Shown here piece after piece: positions 1 through 5,051 of a DNA stretch of 5,051 nt. The position numbers and the translations under genes were made by a program. Numbering within the stretch: the stretch's first letter is position 1; every line of letters begins with the position of its first letter. The notes beneath the pieces are model-generated. The model did no database searches, had not been told where the DNA came from, and saw only the letters and a list, made by a program, of their open reading frames with translations. Source of the DNA: an uncultured Bacteroidales bacterium (GTDB taxonomy: Bacteria > Bacteroidota > Bacteroidia > Bacteroidales > ML635J-15); the NCBI GenBank assembly GCA_905233405.1, contig CAJOEG010000180.1:1-5051 (forward strand), written 5' to 3'.

Positions 1-217
1 GGTAAACTTAATTCTCGACAAGCCTAGTGTACGCGAACTTATTCAGGACGACCTAACCGTGCAAAATGCCACCGAGGAACTTGCAAATATTGTAAAAGGT
101 GGTGTTAGACGCGCTTCAATCGAGGCTGACTATGCCGAATTGTCCGGTAAAGTTGGTGAACGGGGCGTTTATCGCAGGATTGCAGAGGATATGATTGGGC
201 GGATTGTTAGAAACTGA
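1..217 (+). CDS. lpxB: Lipid-A-disaccharide synthase, C-terminal fragment (5' end outside window)
   Basis: This is the last 71 codons of a gene entering from the left edge; the reading frame is set by codons starting at base 2 and it stops with TGA at 215-217. The peptide opens with VNLILDKPSVRELIQDD, followed by a helix TVQNATEELANIV and a tail with RRASIEADYAEL and GERGVYRRIAEDMI. This matches the C-terminus of LpxB, where the 'lvNLI.......ELIQ.d' segment belongs to the glycosyltransferase-B C-terminal domain. LpxB is a membrane-associated cytoplasmic enzyme that joins UDP-2,3-diacylglucosamine and lipid X into lipid A disaccharide, so the host is a Gram-negative with lipid A. The catalytic core is not visible, so the call rests on the C-terminal motif only. 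miaB starts 27 bases downstream on the same strand with no terminator between, which suggests co-transcription. Confidence 0.82.
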   Translation, partial: VNLILDKPSVRELIQDDLTVQNATEELANIVKGGVRRASIEADYAELSGKVGERGVYRRIAEDMIGRIVRN

Positions 218-244
218 TTTATAGTCATTTATTTATACTTGCAG

Positions 245-1552
245 ATGGATTCTAGAAAAATATATTTTGAAACCTACGGTTGTCAGATGAATGTTGCTGA
301 TTCCGAGATGGTTGCGGCGATAATGAAGGCTGATGGCTACGATACTACCGACGACATAAATTCTGCCAATGTTGTTGTGATAAACACTTGTTCGGTGCGC
401 GACAATGCCGAACGCAAGATTTGGAACCGCCTTGAATTTATGAAAGGCTTGAAGCACCGCAACAAAGGTTTGAAAGTGGGTGTAATAGGTTGTATGGCTC
501 AACGTGTTGGCGACAAATTGTTCGACAGCGGTGCCGTTGACTTTGTGGCTGGTCCCGATGCCTATAGGCACATTCCCGAACTTGTGCGCGAAACCGACAT
601 CAAGCCTGTGGCTGACACCAATTTCGACATTGCAGAAACTTACGCAGGTATTGAACCGTTACGTCTTGATAGCGAGAGTATTTCCGGTTTTGTGTCGATA
701 ACGCGAGGCTGTAATAATTTCTGTTCATATTGCATTGTGCCATATACCCGCGGTTGCGAGCGCAGCCGTAGTGCCGACGACATAATCCGTGAAGCCGAAA
801 ATCTGCAAAGTCAAGGCAACAAGGAGATTACATTGCTCGGACAGAATGTCAACTCGTACCGATGCGGTGATATTGATTTTCCGAAGCTGATTGAAACTGT
901 GGCTAAGTGCGTTCCCGATATGCGTGTAAGGTTCACCACGTCTCACCCGAAAGATATTTCCGACGAATTGCTTGAAACTATTGCCCGTAACTCAAATATT
1001 TGCAATCACATACACTTGCCAGTGCAGTCGGGTAGCAATGCCGTGCTTGAACGTATGAACCGCAAATATACGCGCGAGTGGTACTTGGACAGGATTGCAG
1101 CTATACGTCGTATAATTCCAGACTGCGGACTTTCTACCGACATTTTCTGCGGGTTCTGTGGCGAGACTGAAGCCGATTATATGCAGACTGTTGATTTGAT
1201 GGAGACTGTCGGTTTCGATTCTGCATTTTTGTTCAAATATTCCAACCGACCTGGCACTTTTGCTTCAAAAAATCTTGTCGATGATGTTCCTGAAGAGGAG
1301 AAGGTGGCAAGGCTTGCAAAACTTATTGAGATTCAGAACCGCATTTCGCTTGAGCGTAACAAGGCTGATGTCGGTAAGGTCTTCGAGGTGCTTGTGGAGG
1401 GCGAATCCAAGCGTTCTTCTGATATGCTTTGCGGCAGAACACAACAGAACAAGGTTGTTGTTTTCGACCGTCAGTCGCTGAAAAAAGGCGACTATGCAAA
1501 GGTGAAAATTACAGATGCAAGTTCTGCAACCTTGAAAGGCGTTGTATTATAG
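245..1552 (+). CDS. miaB: tRNA-2-methylthio-N6-dimethylallyladenosine synthase MiaB
   Basis: Radical-SAM methylthiotransferase that adds a methylthio group to i6A37 of tRNAs reading U-starting codons, giving ms2i6A. The 435-residue product has the family's three parts. The N-terminal UPF0004 domain carries the auxiliary [4Fe-4S] cysteines C13 (ETYGCQMN), C49 (NTCSVR) and C83 (GCMAQR). The radical-SAM domain carries C156, C160 and C163 in RGCNNFCSYC, followed by IVPYTRG. Later barrel motifs are LLGQNVNSY (about 197-205), TTSHP (231-235) and HLPVQSGS (257-264), and a C-terminal TRAM-like RNA-binding domain spans roughly 370-435. The YGCQMN and VPYTRG signatures favour MiaB over RimO or MtaB. 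I chose ATG at 245; an in-frame TTG at 239 would add two residues. No Shine-Dalgarno is visible, as is common in this phylum. Length is normal to slightly short for the family. An odd CGFC (C302-C305) sits where relatives usually have no cysteine pair. Confidence 0.95.
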   Translation: MDSRKIYFETYGCQMNVADSEMVAAIMKADGYDTTDDINSANVVVINTCSVRDNAERKIWNRLEFMKGLKHRNKGLKVGVIGCMAQRVGDKLFDSGAVDFVAGPDAYRHIPELVRETDIKPVADTNFDIAETYAGIEPLRLDSESISGFVSITRGCNNFCSYCIVPYTRGCERSRSADDIIREAENLQSQGNKEITLLGQNVNSYRCGDIDFPKLIETVAKCVPDMRVRFTTSHPKDISDELLETIARNSNICNHIHLPVQSGSNAVLERMNRKYTREWYLDRIAAIRRIIPDCGLSTDIFCGFCGETEADYMQTVDLMETVGFDSAFLFKYSNRPGTFASKNLVDDVPEEEKVARLAKLIEIQNRISLERNKADVGKVFEVLVEGESKRSSDMLCGRTQQNKVVVFDRQSLKKGDYAKVKITDASSATLKGVVL

Positions 1553-1597
1553 CGTTTTACGAATACGAAAAAACTTTTGAAAAAATTGGAGTAAAAA

Positions 1598-1629
1598 TTT
1601 GTTGTAAAAAATAAATTGAAGTATTTTTA
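1598..1629 (+). promoter_or_regulatory. Candidate Bacteroidetes-type promoter for tonB
   Basis: A TTTG at 1598-1601 and a TATTTTTA at 1622-1629 are separated by 20 bases. The Bacteroidetes housekeeping promoter has a TTTG-like -33 element and a TAnnTTTG -7 element about 19-21 bases apart; here the -7 element matches all fixed positions except the last (A for G). A transcript would start around 1634-1638 and give a leader of about 25-30 bases before the tonB ATG at 1663. The surrounding DNA is very AT-rich, so chance matches are easy, and no transcript data support it. Confidence 0.38.
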
Positions 1630-1633
1630 CAAC
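1601..1633. repeat. Perfect 10-bp inverted repeat in the miaB-tonB intergenic region
   Basis: GTTGTAAAAA at 1601-1610 is the exact reverse complement of TTTTTACAAC at 1624-1633, with a 13-base gap. If A1611 is bulged out, two further pairs form (T1612-A1623, A1613-T1622), leaving an 8-base loop. The repeat overlaps the candidate -33/-7 region, so it could be an operator for a dimeric regulator of tonB. As RNA it would be an A/U-rich hairpin without a following T-run, so it would make a poor intrinsic terminator for miaB. Function is inference; the symmetry itself is directly visible. Confidence 0.5.
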
Positions 1634-1662
1634 TTGAAAATTTAATTGGAAAGGACTGTATT

Positions 1663-2364
1663 ATGCAAGTAAAGAAATCACCGAAAGCTGATCTTGATAG
1701 ATTGAGAATCATCTTTTTAGAAATAGGTGCAGTTATTGCTTTGGCTGCTTGTCTTGTCGCATTTGAATGGTCGTCGGAAGACGCTTCGATGGGTTCGCTT
1801 GGCGATTTGACAATTGACGAGGTCATTGAAGAGGAAATTGACAATACAATACAGGAAGAAGAACAACCTGAAGAACCAGAACCAGAACCGGAACCAGAAC
1901 CTGAGCAGGTTATCGAGGAACTCGTTATCGTTGAAGATGATGTAAAAGTTGATGATATTAATATCAACTCCGAAGCCGATGAAAAGACACAGACTCAAGT
2001 TCATATCGTAGAAACGATTGAAATTGAGGAAGAAGAGGAAGTTGAGCCAGTTGCTTTCGCAGCTGTTGAAAACAAGCCTGAATATCCAGGTGGCGATATG
2101 GCACTTATGAAATATTTGGCAGAAAATACCAAGTACCCTGCAATCGCAAAGGAAAATGGTGTATCGGGTAGAGTTTTCGTTCAGTTCGTAATCGACAAGA
2201 CTGGTGCCGTTACTAAGGTAAAGGTTCTCCGTGGTGTTGACCCCGCTCTTGACGCAGAAGCAGTAAGAGTTGTAAAGGCAATGCCTTCGTGGAAACCAGG
2301 TTCGCAGAGAGGTAAGGCAGTTCCTGTAACTTATCAGGTGCCTATCAATTTCAAGTTGAACTAA
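1663..2364 (+). CDS. tonB: Energy transducer TonB (full-length, with inner-membrane anchor and acidic Glu-Pro linker)
   Basis: TonB passes energy from the ExbB-ExbD proton channel in the inner membrane to TonB-dependent outer-membrane transporters. The 233-residue product has a short cytoplasmic N-terminus (VKKSPKADL, residues 3-11) and one membrane helix (about 16-34, rich in Ile, Leu, Ala and Val). A long, strongly acidic periplasmic linker follows, with an EPEPEPEPEPE run at 71-81 and a further acidic stretch EIEEEEEVE (120-128). A C-terminal TonB domain spans about 135-233. Family motifs in that domain are KPEYPGG (138-144), YPAIAKENGVSGRV (158-171), FVIDKTG (175-181), LDAEAVRVVKAMPSWKPG (196-213) and VPINF (226-230). 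An AAGGA at 1651-1655 lies 7 bases before the ATG and may act as a ribosome binding site. No exbB or exbD is nearby. The gene ends in an intrinsic terminator and has a close, shorter paralogue directly downstream. Confidence 0.93.
   Translation: MQVKKSPKADLDRLRIIFLEIGAVIALAACLVAFEWSSEDASMGSLGDLTIDEVIEEEIDNTIQEEEQPEEPEPEPEPEPEQVIEELVIVEDDVKVDDININSEADEKTQTQVHIVETIEIEEEEEVEPVAFAAVENKPEYPGGDMALMKYLAENTKYPAIAKENGVSGRVFVQFVIDKTGAVTKVKVLRGVDPALDAEAVRVVKAMPSWKPGSQRGKAVPVTYQVPINFKLN
1873..1905 (+). repeat. Short tandem repeat encoding the (Glu-Pro)n linker of TonB
   Basis: Five consecutive Glu-Pro codon pairs plus a closing Glu, mostly GAACCA with ccg and cct variants, encode EPEPEPEPEPE at residues 71-81 of TonB. 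Glu-Pro and Lys-Pro runs in TonB form an extended periplasmic spacer. A near-perfect hexanucleotide repeat like this can gain or lose units in frame by slippage and so change spacer length. Unlike E. coli TonB there is no Lys-Pro run beside it, so the spacer is acidic only. Confidence 0.8.
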
Positions 2365-2386
2365 ATGTATATATGGTTAATAATTT

Positions 2387-2413
2387 GCCCTGCCTTTCGA
2401 CAGGGCTTTTTTT
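2387..2413 (+). terminator. Rho-independent terminator after tonB
   Basis: GCCCTG (2387-2392) pairs perfectly with CAGGGC (2401-2406) around an 8-base loop, and a run of seven T (2407-2413) follows at once. It lies 22 bases after the tonB stop codon. The T-run is only on this side, so it terminates rightward transcription only. The next gene starts 20 bases further on, so it must be reached by read-through or from a promoter overlapping this region. Confidence 0.88.
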
Positions 2414-2420
2414 ATGAATA

Positions 2421-2427
2421 AGGGAGG
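2421..2427 (+). promoter_or_regulatory. Strong Shine-Dalgarno sequence before the small TonB-domain gene
   Basis: AGGGAGG ends 6 bases before the ATG at 2434, which is good spacing and near-perfect complementarity to the 16S rRNA 3' end. It stands out because miaB and hflX in this window have no comparable site and Bacteroidetes genes mostly do not use one. It fixes the start of the small gene with confidence. Confidence 0.7.
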
Positions 2428-2433
2428 TTTGTT

Positions 2434-2850
2434 ATGAGAAGATTATTGCTATTATTATTAATAGGTATGGTCTTTCCGTCTTTATTCTATGCGCAGGACA
2501 GGCAGAATGGAAATGCCGTACAAGGTAAGGACGCAGAATATGCGTTTGAACAGTTGGAGGTAAAACCTGAGTATCCTAATGGAAATGAAGGACTTGGAAA
2601 ATATTTGTCGGAAAATATAAAGTACCCGAAAAAGGCTTTGAAAAATGGCGTTAGTGGAAAAGTATTCGTCCAGTTTGTAATCGATAAGACAGGAAAGGTT
2701 ACTAATGTTGTGGCTGTTAGGGGAGTAGAAAAGTCGCTTGACAAGGAAGCTGTACGAGTTATCAAGTCAATGCCGAAGTGGAAACCAGGAATGAAAGATG
2801 GTCAGCCAGTGAAGGTAAAATATACGATTCCGATTAATTTCAAATTCTAG
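2434..2850 (+). CDS. Small exported protein consisting of a signal peptide and a lone TonB C-terminal domain
   Basis: A 138-residue protein. MRR followed by a run of six Leu and a hydrophobic stretch ending SLFYA-QD looks like a Sec signal peptide cleaved near residue 20. There is no lipobox cysteine, so a soluble periplasmic product is likely. After a short spacer (21-40), residues 41-138 are a TonB C-terminal domain that aligns without gaps to the last ~98 residues of the upstream TonB. I count about 62 identities by eye, including KPEYP, NGVSG, VFVQFVIDKTG, EAVRV, WKPG and PINFK. It lacks both the membrane anchor and the Glu-Pro linker, so it cannot transduce ExbBD energy the usual way unless the hydrophobic N-terminus stays uncleaved. 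A role as a competitor, adaptor or chaperone for TonB-dependent transporters is only inference. hflX follows after 11 bases, suggesting co-transcription. Confidence 0.88.
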   Translation: MRRLLLLLLIGMVFPSLFYAQDRQNGNAVQGKDAEYAFEQLEVKPEYPNGNEGLGKYLSENIKYPKKALKNGVSGKVFVQFVIDKTGKVTNVVAVRGVEKSLDKEAVRVIKSMPKWKPGMKDGQPVKVKYTIPINFKF

Positions 2851-2861
2851 GCGCAAGTAAA

Positions 2862-4031
2862 ATGTTTGAATGTCAGAACGATGAGTTGGAAAAGGCGGTG
2901 CTTGTCGGTATTGTAAACCGAATGCAGACGCGCGAGCAGGTTGATGAGTATCTTGCTGAACTTGATTTCCTTGCTAATACCGCTGGCGTAGAGCCGGTTA
3001 AGAGATTCGTGCAGAATGTTGATTCTCCGAATACTCGTACCTACGTTGGAACTGGAAAACTGGAGGAAATCAAGCAGTATATTCAGGAGAATGAAATTTC
3101 ATTGGTAATTTTCGACGACGAGTTGCAGCCCACACAACTTCGTAACATTGAGCGCGAATTGCAGGTGAAAGTCCTTGATAGGACAAATTTGATTCTTGAT
3201 ATTTTTGCACAGAATGCTCGCACGGCACACGCAAAGGCTCAAGTGGAACTAGCTCAGTACCAGTATCTTCTGCCACGATTGGCAGGTATGTGGACTCACT
3301 TGGAACGTCAGCGTGGAGGTATCGGAATGCGTGGTCCTGGTGAAACTCAGATTGAGATTGACCGCCGTATAGTTCTCGACAAGATTGCGCGACTGAAAGT
3401 TGATTTGCAGAAGATAGACAAAAATATGGTGCAGCAGCGCAAGAACCGTACTGGCATTGTACGTGTTTCGTTGGTCGGATATACCAATGTCGGCAAATCG
3501 ACAATAATGAACCTTATAAGTAAGTCGGAAGTGCTGGCACAGAACAAGTTGTTTGCAACTCTCGACACCACCGTGCGTAAGGTTGTGATAAACAATCTGC
3601 CGTTCCTGTTGAGCGATACCGTTGGTTTCATCCGCAAGTTGCCTACAACTCTGATTGAGTCGTCGCTTGACGAGGCTCGCGAGTCCGACCTTATTGTTCA
3701 CGTGGTTGATATTTCGCATCCTTGTTTTATGGAGCAGATGGAGGTTGTGGAGCAGACTTTGAAGGACATAGGAATCGTTGATAAACCAATGTTAGTGGTT
3801 TTCAATAAGATAGATGCGTTTACCTTTGTCAAGAAGGATGAGGACGACCTTACTCCGATGAAAAAGGAAAACTATTCGCTTGACGACCTGAAAGAAATGT
3901 ACTTTGCTAAAAATGAAAACTGTGTCTTTGTTTCGGCTACCGATTTGCAGAATATTGACGAGTTCAAGAATAAACTTTTCGAGATGGTGAAGAAAATCCA
4001 TTTCGACAGGTACCCGTACAATACGATTTAG
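2862..4031 (+). CDS. hflX: Ribosome-associated GTPase HflX
   Basis: HflX binds the 50S subunit and splits or rescues stalled 70S ribosomes, notably after stress, using GTP. The 389-residue product has the HflX N-terminal domain (about 10-115, with YVGTGKLEEI at 61-70 and VIFDDEL at 82-88). A helical linker follows with AQVELAQYQYLLPRL (126-140) and the glycine-rich RGGIGMRGPGETQIE (151-165). In the G domain, G1 is GYTNVGKST (206-214), G2 lies around TLDTTVR (233-239), G3 is DTVGF (252-256), G4 is NKID (315-318) and G5 is SAT (358-360). The end RYPYN is typical of Bacteroidetes relatives. After switch II the chain reads LIESSLDEARE (264-274). Relatives as I recall them have an F-[KR]-[SA]-T between that Ser and Leu, so about three residues seem missing. 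The frame is open throughout. Start is ATG 2862, 11 bases after the previous stop, with no Shine-Dalgarno. Confidence 0.95.
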   Translation: MFECQNDELEKAVLVGIVNRMQTREQVDEYLAELDFLANTAGVEPVKRFVQNVDSPNTRTYVGTGKLEEIKQYIQENEISLVIFDDELQPTQLRNIERELQVKVLDRTNLILDIFAQNARTAHAKAQVELAQYQYLLPRLAGMWTHLERQRGGIGMRGPGETQIEIDRRIVLDKIARLKVDLQKIDKNMVQQRKNRTGIVRVSLVGYTNVGKSTIMNLISKSEVLAQNKLFATLDTTVRKVVINNLPFLLSDTVGFIRKLPTTLIESSLDEARESDLIVHVVDISHPCFMEQMEVVEQTLKDIGIVDKPMLVVFNKIDAFTFVKKDEDDLTPMKKENYSLDDLKEMYFAKNENCVFVSATDLQNIDEFKNKLFEMVKKIHFDRYPYNTI

Positions 4032-4034
4032 ATT

Positions 4035-5051
4035 CTACCTTCTCTTAAACTCGTATTCGTAAATCGCTTCATTCTTAACGTTGTCACTAACAACGACTTT
4101 CAGTTTGTACGATTCCGCTTTTGGCAGACGGTTGTCGAAATAGTATCTAAGTGACGATTTCTTTGGTTCGTACTCGCCAAGTACCCATTTGCCGTTTAGG
4201 TAGATGTTGTATGTGCTCACGCCGGCAAGATTGTCGGTAATCTTGAACTCCATATATTTTTTCCCTGTCATGTCGCTGGAGATTACTAACGGTCTTATGG
4301 TTGGTGCTATGGTGTCAATCAGAATGAAAAACTTACCGAACCTGTTTGTCTTCGCTGTAAGCCAGCCGTTTTCGTAAGTGGTTGTCAGATAGTTGGTTTT
4401 CTTGTTTATTTCGCGGCAGATGAACGCTTTGCTGATGTATTGACTGGGCACAAGGCTGTCGGAAAGTGATATTGTAAAACTTTTCTTTACGGCTTCGGTT
4501 TCATCGCCAAGCGAGAATATTGGCGAGTACTTTTTTGCGCCATTTCTTGCGAGCTCCACTTCACGGTCGTCGAAAAGTGTGGCGGAGTCAATTGTAACAC
4601 GGCAGCCTTTGATTTCCAGATTATTGACTGTATTCCACTTTAGTTTTTGGGCATTCGAAAACTTGATGTTTGTGGCAGTGTCGGACAAAATTGTGAAATT
4701 TATGTTGCTGACATTTCCGTTGAAATCGGTGATTTTTATCTGGATTTTTGCAGAATCGTTTGTGCCAATGTTTAGGTAACCATTGTTTACGAGGTTGCTG
4801 TAGATGTCGAGGTCGTTGTTTGGTTCAACGAAAAGTTTCTGTACATATTTGCTATCCTTGACGTAGTAGTTAAAGTCAAAACAACTGTTTTTTGTGGATT
4901 GCTTGTCAAAATCAACCTTGTCGAATATGGAAGTGTAAGTTTTTATGCCGTTTACAAGCAGGTCAACTTGTTTTGCTCCGTAGCGGTTGTTGGAGTTGGT
5001 CATTCTGTCGCAATATTCGACACCGATTCCAATTCTGCCGCTAGCATATAT
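4035..5051 (-). CDS. C-terminal part of a large M23-family (LytM-like) peptidase, 5' end outside window
   Basis: The reading frame is open from the right edge to the TAG at 4035-4037, giving 338 residues; the Met at 5001-5003 is internal because the frame continues upstream with YASGRIGIGVEYCDR. This opening, then NRYGAKQVDLLVNG and YVQKLFVEPNNDL (fragment residues 69-81), resembles the region that follows the zinc-peptidase domain in large Bacteroidetes M23 proteins. The final ~94 residues begin DTIAPTI and include TDNLAGVSTYNIYLNGKW and LKVVVSDNVKN. They read as an Ig-like beta-sandwich. Such proteins are exported and thought to cut peptidoglycan cross-links, but the catalytic His/Asp residues and signal peptide are not in the window, so activity cannot be judged. 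The gene converges on hflX with 3 bases between stop codons. The family call rests on remembered C-terminal patterns. Confidence 0.75.
   Translation of the reverse strand: MYASGRIGIGVEYCDRMTNSNNRYGAKQVDLLVNGIKTYTSIFDKVDFDKQSTKNSCFDFNYYVKDSKYVQKLFVEPNNDLDIYSNLVNNGYLNIGTNDSAKIQIKITDFNGNVSNINFTILSDTATNIKFSNAQKLKWNTVNNLEIKGCRVTIDSATLFDDREVELARNGAKKYSPIFSLGDETEAVKKSFTISLSDSLVPSQYISKAFICREINKKTNYLTTTYENGWLTAKTNRFGKFFILIDTIAPTIRPLVISSDMTGKKYMEFKITDNLAGVSTYNIYLNGKWVLGEYEPKKSSLRYYFDNRLPKAESYKLKVVVSDNVKNEAIYEYEFKRR

Noticed and set aside
220..244. TATACTTG close to the miaB start as a -7 promoter element
   Set aside because: It would place the transcript start within or after the start codon, has no partner -33 element at proper spacing, and lpxB probably reads through.
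233..571. Minus-strand open frame opposite the start of miaB
   Set aside because: Antisense shadow of the conserved MiaB N-terminal domain.
1557..2004. Minus-strand open frames rich in Ser, Gly or Phe opposite tonB
   Set aside because: Their low-complexity runs are the antisense of the TonB Glu-Pro and acidic stretches; no family resemblance and no start signals.
2388..2424. Switch in which CCCT of the terminator stem pairs with AGGG of the downstream Shine-Dalgarno
   Set aside because: Only four bases can pair outside the much stronger six-pair terminator stem, too weak to support a regulatory switch.
3070..3719. Long minus-strand open frames opposite hflX
   Set aside because: They overlap a strongly conserved GTPase on the plus strand and their translations show no recognisable domain.
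4020..4066. Inverted repeats CGATTTA/TAAATCG and AATACGA/TCGTATT at the hflX-M23 junction as a shared terminator
   Set aside because: Both are 7-bp AT-rich matches with loops over 20 bases and no T-run, and they compete with each other; chance is the better explanation.
5001..5003. Met at 5003 as the true start of the minus-strand gene
   Set aside because: The frame stays open to the window edge and the upstream residues (GRIGIGVEYCDR) fit the conserved region of the M23 proteins, so the start lies beyond the window.

Overview
The window looks like an ordinary chromosomal stretch from a member of the Bacteroidales (phylum Bacteroidota). The evidence is the protein families and their sequence style: a TonB with an N-terminal 'VKKSPKADL' segment and an acidic Glu-Pro linker, an HflX with the DEDDLTP...KEN insertion and a RYPYN tail, and an M23-type peptidase C-terminus. 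Most genes also lack a Shine-Dalgarno sequence and the base composition is moderately AT-rich. The genus cannot be fixed from this sequence.

Layout from left to right: the 3' end of lpxB (lipid A synthesis) runs to 217. It is followed 27 bases later by a complete miaB (tRNA methylthiotransferase). A 110-base AT-rich intergenic region then holds a Bacteroidetes-style promoter candidate that overlaps a perfect 10-bp inverted repeat. Next comes a full-length TonB energy transducer (1663-2364) closed by a clear intrinsic terminator (2387-2413). A second, small gene follows (2434-2850). It encodes a signal peptide plus a lone TonB C-terminal domain, and it is preceded by an unusually strong Shine-Dalgarno sequence. 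Eleven bases later hflX (2862-4031, ribosome-associated GTPase) begins. On the opposite strand, converging on hflX with only 3 bases between stop codons, is the 3' part of a gene for a large M23-family cell-wall peptidase whose catalytic domain lies outside the window.

The genes do not form one pathway. lpxB and the M23 protein belong to the envelope, miaB and hflX to translation, and the two TonB-domain proteins to energised outer-membrane transport. lpxB-miaB is probably one transcription unit. tonB starts its own unit, and the small TonB-domain gene plus hflX are probably read together, either by read-through of the terminator or from a promoter not clearly seen.

I found no mobile element, CRISPR array, RNA gene or convincing new multi-gene system. 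The points most worth a second look are an apparent three-residue gap in HflX just after switch II, the soluble stand-alone TonB domain next to its full-length paralogue, and the inverted repeat over the tonB promoter region.
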